A DNA stretch of 64,000 nt from Stereocaulon alpinum (taxonomy: Eukaryota; Ascomycota; Lecanoromycetes; Lecanorales; Stereocaulaceae), in the NCBI GenBank assembly GCA_018257865.1, contig JAEUBA010000050.1, positions 1 through 64,000 of the forward strand, read 5' to 3'. Below are positions 43,214 through 54,560 of the stretch, piece by piece. The notes under the pieces were generated by a model. It made no database searches. It saw nothing but the letters and a program-made list of their open reading frames with translations, and was not told where the DNA came from. How positions within the stretch are numbered: the first letter of the stretch is position 1; each line of letters begins with the position of its first letter. The position numbers and the translations under genes are program-made.

Positions 43214-43402
43214 TCAACAGGGGTTGACATAAGTCAATAAAGTTCCGAGGTTTACCCGGGGCTGCCCCTAGGGGGCCCCTATAATCGTACAAATAGGGTA
43301 GATAGGGTAGATTTTCGAAATTTTAGGGGGGTTCCCCGGGGCTCGCCCCGAGGCCCCCGGATAAACCTCGGAACTTTATTGACTTATGTCAACCCCTGTT
43401 GA
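43214..43402. mobile_element. MITE-like element with 41-bp terminal inverted repeats
   Basis: Positions 43214-43254 and 43362-43402 are perfect reverse complements over 41 bases. The outer ends read TCAACAGGGGTTGAC. The 107-bp centre is GC-rich, with near-palindromes (runs of CCCGGGG) and a short duplication of GATAGGGTA-like sequence; it has no coding capacity. If the terminal T is excluded, both sides carry ATT, a possible 3-bp target duplication as in PIF/Harbinger-type elements. It sits between the F-box-like pseudogene and the TAG-rich frame, in decayed sequence. Confidence 0.8.
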
Positions 43403-43739
43403 TTAGTAGCAACTTCTAGCTAGACAAATTCAACAAGCTACACAACCAGAATAATTCTCACAATTGCACTGGCTACAGTATTTATGCTTCAGCGCGGGCT
43501 TATTCCGCGGTATGCCCGCACACTAGCAAGCTTAATGCTATTCTACCGCCCAGAAGTATACCGGGTGGTGCTACCTACTTAGCTAGATTGCACTGGAGAA
43601 GAATTCCTTACATCATCTTTACCACTAAGTTTCTAAGAAAGCACAACGCGCAGAGTTATCGTTCCATCCACACCCTCACACTTCACCACTGCAGATTCAA
43701 TTCTCAAATGAATATCCCAAAGTGAATGGTCTTGACTCA

Positions 43740-44710
43740 CAATTCGAGACCGCGACAAGCAGGACCGTGTTCGAAGGAATGTCGATCGCTTCGGCTGTGG
43801 TGTTGGATGACATGGGTAGACCAGGATGCCTCAGGAGACTTTCTACCAGATGAACCAAGTGGTGAAGGACACGCGGGGTTTGACCGTGTACATCAGGAGC
43901 AAAATCAAGTGCAGAAACAAGATCAAGTGCAGACAGGATTGGAATCGACGCAGGTGAGCATTAAGGGCAAGCTCAAAAGGCAAATGCACGAAAGCCAACG
44001 AGGAAGAGGAAAGCGGCAGAAGTGGATGGTGATGAAGACGGCGGACTAGTCCCCCGAGAACGATTCGTGAGAGCTCCTAAGAAGATGGAGTTGGGGGATG
44101 TCAATGCATTCGAGTTCGATGCAAACATGCGGAAATTGATTGGGGCTCAGTTGACCTAGGATGAGAGGCAAGCATTGAAGGGGACATCAAACTTATTGAA
44201 TCTGCTTGAGGAATCCAAGGAATCCAAGGCCTATGGAGAGGACAATGTCTAGGAATTTATAGCATCAGCATATAAGGCTCCGCGCAAACGGAAGACAGCT
44301 GCTGAACAGCGCGCAGAGCTGAACCAAGCACTGAAGTCATCAACTGAGAATCTAAAGTCAGATAAGGAGCTATTGGGCATCGGTCAGAAACAATTATTCA
44401 GAAAGGAAAGATACATGGAGGCCCTATATTGTTAGAACCTCAGAGGCTAGTTGATGGCCGATTACTATCACCTAGGAAAGATAAAGAATACCAGTGGAGA
44501 TAGGTATATTTAGTCGGATAAGACCTTACGGCCTATACTCAGGGATAATAATATACAGAAGTTCAGACTGAGAGAAGAGATACCTAAGATCTTTAAAGCA
44601 AATAGAGTGAGACAACGAACCCCGAAGCAAATCAAAGACAAGCATGATATATAACAAGATAGGATGAAGCCTGTATTTGGCTTTCCACGGCTATAGGAAA
44701 GAGCTAGTAT
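43740..44710 (+). pseudogene. Long frame broken almost only by TAG (RIP-like decay)
   Basis: Protein family not recognised. From about 44030 to 44710 one frame is open except for five TAG and one TAA codon. The residues between are coherent and charged: ERFVRAPKKMELGDVNAFEFDAN, KAPRKRKTAAEQRAELNQAL, KQLFRKERYMEAL. A related upstream part around 43777-43850 (MSIASAVVLDDMGRPG) lies in another frame. Each TAG/TAA can arise from CAG, CAA or TGG by one C-to-T (or G-to-A) change at CpA, the target of repeat-induced point mutation. The Lys/Arg-rich composition suggests a DNA-associated protein of a repeated gene or transposon; unproven. Confidence 0.55.
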
Positions 44711-44915
44711 ATCGTGGGTGCTATAATCCCATCCACCCAGACACCGAAACAGGGTAATTACATTAGATTAGATTATATCAACGAAGCTATTAAGATAGGT
44801 ATATGCATCCCAACGTGCCATTTCCCAGACCTCAAAGATACTTATATCTCACATCCCACCCCCCAACATCCCCCCTTCACAAAACTACTCCACAATCCTC
44901 CCCTCCCACCCCTCC

Positions 44916-45165
44916 CTACTCCCTCCTCCCCTCACTCCTCCGCCCCTTCTCGTCCAACCACACCCTCATCCTCTTTCCGGACCTCGACGTCTTCTCCCCC
45001 ACAGCAACTTGCTCATGCTTCTCCTTTTTCTTGACCCACTCATTCAATTGCGGCTTTACGGAACCTGTTCGGCGGGAGATTTCGTGCATTGTGTGGTGGA
45101 TGCTGGGATGGATGTGAGCGATTGGTCGTGAAGGTGGGTGTGTGAGTGATGGGCACTTACGGCAT
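44916..45165 (-). CDS. Putative small basic protein with 5-nt first exon
   Basis: Candidate two-exon gene: exon 1 is 45165-45161 (ATG plus two bases), then a 58-nt intron with GTAAGT donor and CAG acceptor, then 45102-44916. The result is 63 aa, in phase, ending at TAG. The protein is rich in Lys, Arg and Glu (NEWVKKKEKHEQ, KRMRVWLDEKGRRSEGRRE) with no signal peptide. Alternatively translation starts at the second Met (HEISRRTG...) within exon 2. Evidence is the clean splice site and codon use; the family is not recognised, and the strand is C-poor so chance open frames are possible. Confidence 0.4.
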
Positions 45166-46189
45166 TGTTGTTTTAGAGTGAGTGATGGGTTAGAAGTGGC
45201 GGAGGAGTGTTCGTGCAGTGTGTAGCCTTGTGGTTGGTGGTGCTAGGCGGATGATGTTTCTCGGAGTGTGGGCTTTTTGCGAGGAGGTGTAGGTTGGAGA
45301 CTGTAGCGACAGGTGTAAGGTTGGACTGGCTATCATCTAAAGCTGTGATTATGTTGGTAGATCCGAAGCGTTACTGTTGCAATAATCTGGGTGCTCTACT
45401 TCATTTTGTAAGCTGACTCTTGCCCCTCTTATTCGTCTGGTGTGGTCCACCTAAGGCGGAAGCTGACTTCGTCCCCTCTTGTTCGTCTGGTGTGGTCCGT
45501 CTGAGGCGGAAGCTTAAGCGTGCTCCTTCTCAATGTACCGCCCTGCAGAGGACAGAACGGGAAGAAAGGTCCTGCTGGTCGGCGACACCGTCCAGGGCTT
45601 CGAATTGAGTCCGCCTGCTGTGGGTAGTCCGTCCGTCGAACTCACGGTACCGAGCCGTTCGTCCTTGCTCGTGGTGTGCCACCCCGGTAGTCCTGACTCC
45701 TGAATGCTGGAACCACCCATACCCATTGAATGGGAGCTTACGGTCAACTCGAATTCACCGCTTGAGGCAATCGGTCAAGTCCGTACTTGGGCACCTTCTA
45801 CTATCTCCATCCTTCCACTAGGTCGTCTAAGTCTGCACCTAATATGATCATGGTTCCTTACGGAGTGACGTGCTCTTTGCATACGATATCTAGGAAATAA
45901 TATTAACAGTACAGTACAAACCTAACAGCACTCATTTCCAAAGCAGGAAAGAACAAGTGTGGGCAAATGCACACTCATATAAGTGAATGGTATACCTAAG
46001 ATCGTTTATCATTATCGTAATGTATTAGCTACGCATATACATATATATATATGGTATTCCTGGTGCGTTGAAAAGTAAAGTGTTAGGCGTAGATCATTAA
46101 GACTGACACAGAAATAAGGAGGAACGAGCCTCTGCCAAATAGAAACCAGATGGGCAAGGGGGTAATACGGCGTGAGACCCGTGAAATGT
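45166..46189. other. Intergenic, 1.0 kb
   Basis: Contains the direct repeat at 45411-45516 and an AT-rich stretch near 45900-46060 that is probably the 3' flank of the zinc-finger gene. No gene recognised. Confidence 0.5.
45411..45516 (+). repeat. Two-copy 50-bp tandem repeat
   Basis: Two adjacent copies with a 50-bp period, sharing CCCCTCTT, TTCGTCTGGTGTGGTCC and GGCGGAAGC, with a few mismatches. No function known; could be a minisatellite seed. Confidence 0.7.
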
Positions 46190-49100
46190 TCAATCCCAGA
46201 GGAAAGTCTCCGAAGGAAACGGCAAGTCAGGATTTGACATATGCCTACTCCTTCTGATTGCGTCATTCTTCTGTATCGGCGACGACAGCCCATGCATAGT
46301 CTGCAGATGCTTGCCCAATCCATCTGTGCGCTTGAGCCTCGAGCTGCATCCCGGCTCAGGACACTTGAAGCCCGCATAGCCACTGTGTATTTTGGAAGTC
46401 CGCATGTGGCGCTGCAGGTTTGACCTGCGATGTTGGGGCGTGCCTCTGAATGTTGCAGGGCACAGTCGGCAATATGCAATCTCTGAATTTGGCATCGGAA
46501 ACGTAGGCGAGGTTGGTGATATAGAACTCTGAGACATAGCTATAGGAGAGGTAAGCGAGCTAGCAAGAGTATCACCTGACAAGCTCATTGTCGAGTCCAG
46601 CGACGTAAGACTGGTCGGTGAAGAGTTGGTGCTACTCCCACAGCTATGTGAGCTTGCTGGGGGAGACGACTTGAGCAGCGTTCGATCAGGTCGAATGATT
46701 GCTAGCACACTGGTATCAGGCCAACGGTTGGTGGAAGCATCGACGCTATAGTATTTGTCGAGCTCAAGTGATACTGCCAGGATCTCATGTAGGTCTGCAA
46801 TGTAGAAATGATCACGCCAGGCGGTTTCCGGGGTCCACGGGCTTTCCTGATTCGAAGATGGATCAGAAGGCGCCATAAACGTATCGCACAGACTGGTAAT
46901 GCATTCGTGGTACCTCTCGTAAACGTGAGGGGACTTCGAGGTGCGCTAAAGTTCTGCTTTAGCTAGCAAAGTATGCCGAGCTCTTCTTGTGCTTACCTTG
47001 CCACTCGATATCAATGCAACCTCAACTTCACGCAGATTTAGCAGCAAACCATTATGTAATTGAGCTTCAGCCTCTGATACTTGGTCACGAAATGCCTCTA
47101 TCCCTCGTTGCTGTTGAAGAGGATGAATGATTGCGTTGATCATATGCTCAACAAGGGGCTCTCTACACTGGGCATTTGAAATCAGCGCACCTGGCAGGAA
47201 GTGGTCATTCCTTTCCTTAATGCCAGCTTCCTCAAAGCCTAAAATCTTGATTAGGCTACATGTGCGGATGATAACCTGCGAAAGTGACTGACCATCAAGA
47301 AAGTCCGAGAAATTTCGAGCGACTTCACCATTCTTGAGCAAATTTACCAAGTCCATCTGTTGTATACCAATTGTAGATTCTTGCAACATGTGCCCAAGCA
47401 CTGGGCCGTACTTGATGACGAGTGAAGACCTTAGTGGAAGCCCGGGCGGTAGCCACCAACGATCCATGACTTCCAAGAAGGAATCTCTGTCACTTTTGCT
47501 AGACAGCGCGAGATGGAATTGGAGCGCATCTTGGAAGAAATCGTTCCAGTCGTACGAAGCATGCTCCCTATGCAGGATATAGGCAGCCGCAAAGGCAACG
47601 TGCATCAGGGCGAAGACGTCCTCAAAATTCCTGGGAAGTTTGGCGCAAAAAAGCGATTGTAGACTTCTGGCGCCATTGTCGAACAATCTCTGTGCGGACA
47701 GTGCGGAACAGCGTGTGTAAAGTTCAGTAGCTGACGATATTCTCTGCATCCATTCGGAGTTGACTATCCTCACAAGATCTCGAAGCTCCTCAACTTGGGT
47801 CTGTGTTGGTACTGGGGAAGAAGTCCAAACCGAGCCACGAGTGTTTGGTGACGTCTCTGCACTGATGTCGAAGGGGTCCAGAGACATATACTCAGACAAA
47901 TATTCATGTCCCGCATAGAAAAGGCTGATGTGCCTATTGATGGAAGGATCACTGGGTGTAGTCAAGGCTGTTGAAATGTTGGAGTCTGCCCTCAAATGCA
48001 GCTGTTCCGGTACAAGGAGAGGATCTGGCGGACTGCTCAACCTCCACAGGCTAGCGATATCTCTGGGCACAAGAGCCTGTCCAACAAGCGTACTGGTTGG
48101 GGATGTCAAAGAGACAGTATCAAAGACTGGAGATAGAAGCCCGGGGCTCGACGTAGCTTCATTGGGTGCTCCGCGAAGTTCGCTGTCAATTGGCGACACC
48201 ATTCCAGCTAAAGCGTCAGAACCCGATGCAAATTCACAGTATGATTCAGCTAGTCCCGAAGTCTTCGAAGCCATGGATATGACGCTGCTGTCCAATTTCG
48301 GCAAAGAAGCAGTCGTCATACGGCTACCCGGTAATTCTGCATACGTATGACTGAGATACGGTGGCAGCAGTTCACTCCTTCCAGAAGAGCGCGCGTCTTC
48401 TTCTTTATTGAAGGCAAAATCCGCTTCTTGAAGGCTTTGTGACGAGTATGTGGATGGGTCGTACATCTCCTGTAGCGATTCCACGGTGAACTTGTTTGAT
48501 TGGGGTATGGATGACGGACCAGAGAATGCTGTCGTAAGCATCACGTCATTACTGGACTCAGAACGATACGAGCCTTCCTCATCAACTAGCAATGCTGCCT
48601 TCATGTCCTTGGCCGGCCTGGCATCGGCTATGTCTGACCCGAACATCTGGCAATCTGGCCCTGCGTCCAGCTCTCCCTTCTCCGATCTCTCGGCGATGAT
48701 ATTATCCATCTCCGGGTCGATTCCATCCCCATTCATACTTCTCTTCACTGTCATATGTCAGATTCAATACATTGCGTCTTCAACAGTCGACGGACCTGTG
48801 TCTTTCCTCGACAGCTGTTTGCGGCCAAGATAGCTGAAGAACGAGGCAGCCCGTTGCAACTTCGAGCCTTTTCTCTGGGGGAGAGGCCGTTGACCCATTC
48901 CGCAAGACTGGTCACATTCTAAAAACCGTTCGGGACGCCTACAAGTAGGACACCAGTACCATCCGTCCGAGAGTCGATCGCAGTTGCGAACGTGGTCCTC
49001 GACGGATGACGGGTTCTCAAAGACTTTACGACACCATAGCATAGGGCACATCACGAGCTCTTCTATTTCGATGTCCGGTGAGATTTGGCGAAAGGTTTTG

Positions 49101-49294
49101 ACCCAATCTTGAAAGTTTACCTCACAAGCATAGCGAGATACGACGCCAAATGCTCTATTATCAGGACGTTCGTGGAAGTAACGTCTCAAGCTACAATGCA
49201 GATGTTATCAGCAGGCATCACCATGGCCGTTACTGCTGGAGACTTACGCGCAAGGTACACCCCGTACAAAGATATGTTCATTAGTCCCGCACAT
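46190..49294 (-). CDS. Large C2H2 zinc-finger protein (putative transcription factor)
   Basis: Four exons: 49294-49248, 49190-48796, 48747-46997 and 46945-46190, giving 982 aa in phase; introns 57, 48 and 51 nt. Start is the ATG at 49294, read as MCGTNEHIFVRGVPCA before the first splice. An N-terminal Cys/His module lies at 64-112: C-x4-C-x12-H-x3-C (Cys64, Cys69, His82, Cys86), then WCPTC and ECDQSC. A long Ser/Thr/Pro-rich middle (about 150-480) is followed by a helical region (about 480-720) resembling fungal regulatory domains (SEWMQRISSATELY, FALMHVAFAAAYIL). Two C2H2 fingers close the protein: Cys890, Cys893, His911, His918, and Cys926, Cys931, His944, His949. Expected to be nuclear and DNA-binding; target genes unknown. 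Intron 2 uses a GTCCGT donor. Confidence 0.85.
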
Positions 49295-51293
49295 TGTAAT
49301 TAATTATGAAAGAGATTTGTGTAGTTGGCAGTACATCAAAGAAATATATCATTCAAGAAAGTCGTAAAAGAGTTTGGAATGCCGGCCTTTTTGAGGCACT
49401 CCACCGTACGTCCTTACCAGATCCTGTGTTGCGACTGGCCATTAAATCGCGCTTTCAGGACTCGAAGAAGTCCACATATTACCGGCGGAGACCACTCGTA
49501 TGCAGACATGGTCAGAAGTGCGCCCATGTTGGGAGGACTTTCCGGTCCGGGACCTCCTTGACACCTTGACAGTATGCACGATTGGCGATCATCGTCAAAG
49601 TCTAAGGGTCTGACGGTTCGGTGGTTTGAATTTCCCAGGACGGGATCTCTGATATGGTCTTGCACACTCTCACGAAGAGGAGACGTTGCATGAAAACGGA
49701 AGAATCTGCATCCAGTTGACGAATTGGGGGCCAGAACTACCCCATGGCACTGATTTAAGCTTAACAGCGGCCGCATTATAGGCGACCTAGGATCCGGCCC
49801 AGGTCCTGGATGAACGCCCTATCTGTATGAGAGTGTAGGGGTTAATAGTAGTTGGGAATCTCCGGTAGGACTTTTGTGTGCTTGGAGCTTAGTCCGGGGA
49901 CCGCGATCAGAACGAGTTCCGCCAATGGAACTGTCTCCATGACCGATTAGGACGATGAGCCTCCAGTCAAGTACTCTTTGATAGGAGCACCAGTCTTCAA
50001 GAATTGCGCAAAGAAGGCAACCAGCTAAGAGAGTAGGCAAACGCTGTGTTGTCCCGTCATGTGTTCTGGCGTGCGTTGTGATCTGCATGTTCGTCCCACA
50101 AGTCCTTCGGGCATCACCGTTCGAGCCTGCATGACTCTTCAGGCAAAGAGGAAGTGCAAAGGCTGGCCATAGTGAGGCATAAAATGCATAGAGAAAGACT
50201 CGAAAAGACGTCGGGACCCTCTGTAGAAGTCCTTCGGTACCGAACAAAGTCCCTCTAGGCCTGGCGGAATATGCAGTAATGACAGATGTGGCTTTTATCG
50301 CCTTATACGCATCGAATAAGGGTCCGAATCAGCCCGAGAAAGCGCCAACACGAAGTCATCCTCTCGAAAGACTATGGGGATACTTAGTCAATGCTGGATA
50401 CGAGTATGTTTGCGATTGCCGATAAGCAAAGCAAGCTTGGTCGCAAGCCGATCGAGAGGTGGGGTTCACGAATTCAGAAGTGGGCTTCTTGAACCTCGCG
50501 CACCCCCACTCTTGCGTAAAACGATCAAGAATGAAGAGCATTATTGACAGAAGGGAAGGACGAGTTGATAAATTATATAGCAATACTCGATGCAACGCTG
50601 CGGCTTGATCGTGTTTCTGCATATATGATTCGGGCACTCAAGCATCCTTTCAACATTAATCTGGCACTCGACATACGAAAATAGTGTGTCGGAGGAAGGT
50701 TGATCATTTTGTTGGCTTCCTGCCAGAGCCAATGATTGCTTCGCCCGCGCCTTCCTCGGGATACAAGCGATCGTAGATCATGCATCTAAGGGATCAGCGG
50801 ATGACGATTGTTGGATGATGCTTCCCGAAGTTGGGGGTCCGAGTCTAAAGCTGCCGGCAGTATTTGACGGCTTACTCTTTTCAACGTGATGACAAAAGTA
50901 TACTCCATTGTGCATCTCGAAGCGTTGTTCCAACCAAATCATTGCCTTCGAATGAAGCTGTAAGGCAGACGAGTAGAGATAGATGGGGGCGTCTGTCGTA
51001 TTGCGCTTGTCTTCTAGTAGTTAGTGCTGTGACTCTAGTGCTCACATGATGTCTTGGCGACCAGATATACCGCAGATAGTCCTCGAGCACGGCATGCTCG
51101 AGGTGACTAAAAAGCAAATTGATGACGTACCAAGATTTGCATATCTGGCACCTCCGTTTGCTGCCAAGATCCGAATCATCAACACATCGGAGACCTCAGT
51201 GAAAAGGATACCATTCCTGTACCTTCGTATCGCCCTCAAAAGCAAAGCGCTTCCTTCTTACGCCTGAGTGCCCGTACATCCATTGATTGCAAG
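49295..51293. other. Gene-poor stretch, 2.0 kb
   Basis: Many frames of 60-140 codons on both strands (for example 50247-49819 -, 49776-49414 -) but no recognisable domain, motif or spliced model. I see nothing supportable. Confidence 0.45.
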
Positions 51294-51729
51294 ATGGGCG
51301 AGCAAGTCCTCCACAGAGGAAGCTGCCACTGCGGCAAAGTGCAATTATCAATCATGCACACACCCGACCTCATAGATATGAGAGAGTGTAATTGCAGTAT
51401 GTGTGCCATGAAAGGTAGCATGTCACCCAACTCACCCTTCTATAAGCCATACTCATATCATAGCAGGTTTCATCGGCTTCGTCGTCAAAGCAGATGCTCT
51501 TAAGTCTCTCGAAGGCAAAGAGCACTTACAGGAATACAGGTTCAACACGGGAACTGCTAAGCACTGGTTCTGTAAGACGTGTGGGATATCTCCATTGACA
51601 GTACCGAGAAGCTTTCCGGAGGGTTATAATATCAACTATAGGTGTCTCAAACGGGACAATGTTCGTTCTGCTACTATTGTTCCGAGAGATGGGCAGAATT
51701 GGGAAGCGTCTTTTCCGGATAAAGCCTAG
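51294..51729 (+). CDS. GFA-family zinc protein (glutathione-dependent formaldehyde-activating-like)
   Basis: Exons 51294-51414 and 51467-51729 join across a 52-nt intron in phase, 127 aa, the normal size. The fold's zinc ligands are visible: GSCHCGKV (Cys11, Cys13), ECNCSMC (Cys32, Cys34, Cys37) and WFCKTCG in exon 2. The junction gives MKGFIGFVVKADAL, matching the family's first-strand pattern. Members of this family bind zinc and sometimes glutathione; the enzymatic role of fungal paralogues is mostly untested. It is the only clear intact gene in the 49.3-64 kb compartment. Confidence 0.88.
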
Positions 51730-52502
51730 GGAAGCCTTGAATGTCTATTAGTGGCCAATCAGCTAACCTGCTGGTAAACATAACATTCACAACATTGTCA
51801 CAAGCATTCCATAGTCATTTCGACTCGGAATTGCCACTGTGCTTTATGTATCTACTACTCTTCTAAAGGGACTTTCATGGCTAGAACGATGTTTCAACGG
51901 CGTACCGTAACCCCAAATCGGATGTAAATCCTAGCAGAGGTGGCCACATGTCTAGCTTAAAATCTGAAAAATTTCAAGCTCGCCGAGCGTCAATGTCACC
52001 CTTCGAAGCATTGCGCGATCAACGAGCCTGATAGACGGCGTGCATTCGACCGTCGGCTCCTACTACCCAAGGTAACAGGCTTTCAACACTCGAAATGGCC
52101 AGTCATGATAATTTTCCAACTTCATAGAGATACATACTCAATCAAAGATGTGAGAGTTCGACAATCTATCCCGTGTTCGAGCGAAGCTAATAACCTCTCC
52201 AATGATGATCAAGCAGAGCTGGAGAGAACCCGGACCATAGCGAAGCTCAGGGCCTACAGTACTGATGATCCTAACGCACAGTCCGAAAGATTTAGTCCGC
52301 AATGTCTGATCCATAGTATTCTATGCGCAATATTCAATCTTCATCGAAGCCCAGTGTGGAAAGGCTGATCTGTAAAGATGAGGGAAGTTGTGAACAATGA
52401 AGCATACTTGGATGGACAACAACTTAAGCCCGCGATTTACAATGACCGAGCGACCAGCGGCCGTGAAGCCTTCCGGATGCACTTCGCTCCCACTACCAAG
52501 TC
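51730..52502. other. Intergenic, 0.77 kb
   Basis: Between the GFA gene and retroelement protease remains. An 87-codon frame (52105-52368 +) is not recognised. Confidence 0.5.
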
Positions 52503-53099
52503 TCAATCGAAGGTCTGCAAGATTCTTCGAGATACAAGGATGTATGCTGCGTGATGGATGATAAAGTGGCCACACTTCCTAATTGTGCAGTTCATGTCGA
52601 GCGTTGCGATAAGGGTTGTGGCTTCTCCCTCCTCCAATTCTACGGTTGGCAGGTTTGCTTGCAGAGGAAAAATTTCCACCGGCACCAGCCGGAGCCTCGA
52701 ATCATCGCCTTTAATAGTCACTTTGCCTGTGCTATAGTCTGGGTTGAGACCAACCCTCCTCATCCATGGTACCCTAAGCAACAAGTCGTACACTTGGTTA
52801 TCGACTATCTATGCTTTCACTATCGCTTGTACTCCCTCGAGGTTGACAGGCAGATACACGTAATTAGTAAGGGTATGGATAGCATCCGTAACTAGGCTGA
52901 CACGGAGGTGACCATCGGTATAGACCCTGGGTGGGGGGTTCATATCTAGGACTTTGCTCCGGTTCACAAGCTCGACAATCGATCCACCGTCGAGCAGCGT
53001 TCGGCTTAGCCTCACAGTACCACCCACGTCGTAACCATCAGTGGTTGTGATTGGCCGTCGGGTACCAGAGGTATTGATCTGGCGTTGCCAAGTCACCAA
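52503..53099 (-). mobile_element. Ty3/gypsy-type retropepsin fragment
   Basis: On the - strand one frame encodes LLDGGSIVELVNRSKV, a retropepsin active-site region in which the usual DSG/DTG catalytic triplet reads DGG, and after a single TAG (about 52820) continues with YDLLLRVPWMRRVGLNPD, the flap/ILG-equivalent that closes the fold in Ty3-type polyproteins. The catalytic site is changed and the frame is broken, so this is a relic. No LTR or flanking gag was found. Confidence 0.75.
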
Positions 53100-54343
53100 T
53101 CATGCGATCTTGCATGCCTTGGTTATGTGGCAGTGTCCGGGAACGCGCTATTCGCCCTAGAAAATTTACGCGAAACATTGTACATGAGATAATACTAAGT
53201 GGAAAAGCAAGGCATTCAAGGTGCTAAGTTTCCCATCCAATCTCCTGAACGGCGGCATGTATCTTATCTTGTCTTCTTCTTCGTCTTGTTATTCGATCTC
53301 CATGCCCTACGCCCAACAGACACAAACAACCATGCATGGTCGGGTTTGTGATTGGTCAGGATAGAACATCGAATCTCCGTGATGAAAGTTGCCTCTAATG
53401 TAATTTATATGCGGCAGCCGCAGCCAAAGATTGATCCGATACAAGCTTTGTTGTGACTCGGTTCAATACAAACGCTATCAAATCTCCCCTGCAACCCTAT
53501 CAGCAAGCACAGCGAGGAGCTAACGTACGCTTCCACGAGCCTTTGTCTACCGAAGCAATTCCAGTCCGGATCCCGATAACTATGGTACTCAAAGAGTCCA
53601 GCTTTAGAAAGCTAGGCGTGTGTTGAAGTCTATTGTCGCCATAGACTGGAAACGCCTCATCATTCAATACCGATGCGAAAGTCTTCAACTTTGTTCCCAC
53701 CATGTCCCAAAACGACTTGCTCGCACTCAACGGATGATACTCCGCTTGGACTTCGTAAGTGCCTCCATTCTCCGTTTTCAGTATAACCGGAGTTGTTACT
53801 ATTTGAATGTTATCCTATACTTGGGATGCGGCTATGCTGCTTGGAATATAAGAAGGTGGTAAGACTTAAGGTGGGAACCCAAGCAGCTGTTCTAAAGGTT
53901 CGGTCTTTATCTTTTTCAATCCCCTTGAACCTCCAGATAGAAGTATTTCTATTTCATCCGGTTTCTCTAGATTATCCTCGAACCCGCTTTCGTTGCCGAG
54001 AGAGGAATCTGCTTCAGCGTCCAGCGATTAGTGTTTGCTTGCCTTCTTTCCAGGCTTAGGTTCCAGGCTTTCTGTTAGGGAGCGATACTTACGTTTCTCA
54101 GATAGGGCACTGCTCGTTCTATTATCAATTTCTTTTATGACAGCCTTCAGTTCGTCTTGGAGAGTCTGCGGAACCTCTCTCCTATTCTTGGTGGCGTTGT
54201 TGATGGCTCGCGTAATCCCTCCCTTCTTCCCTGCCAGTATCTTGTGAGAGTTCATATCAGATTTCCCCGGCGATTTGATATGTTAAGGTGATGAAAAAGG
54301 TAGGGCGTTAGAGAGGTTTGATGAGGACGTTGAAGTTGGTTGA
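53100..54343. other. Intergenic, decayed, 1.2 kb
   Basis: AT-rich in places. A Lys/Arg-rich frame on - (54255-54028: TRAINNATKNRREVPQ, KEIDNRTSSALSEKRKY) may be element debris. No gene called. Confidence 0.4.
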
Positions 54344-54560
54344 TTGGAATGTAAATGCATCGTGGTTGGAAGATCTGATCCCACTATGGTATATACTGAC
54401 CATGAGGCATTGAGTTCGATCTTGACGGAAGGAACGGACACCCACGGCAGAATAGCTTGGTGGATGGATCGGTTGACTGAATACGATTACATTGTCCACC
54501 ACCGTCCATGCAAAGCTAATATTATGCTGATAGCAGACGGCATGTCCCGAATGCCCGGCT
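54344..54560 (+). mobile_element. Ty3/gypsy RNase H fragment
   Basis: Frame reads VYTDHEALSSIL, then RIAWWMDRLTEYDYIVHHRPCKANI and ADGMSRMP, which is the C-terminal RNase H part of a Ty3-type polymerase. It lies on the strand opposite to the protease fragment 1.2 kb away, so it comes from a different or rearranged copy. It ends within about 70 residues. Confidence 0.8.

Noticed and set aside
44714..45117. Two overlapping 104-106-codon + strand frames
   Set aside because: Pro/Ser-rich translation of a C-rich strand, antisense to the candidate small gene.
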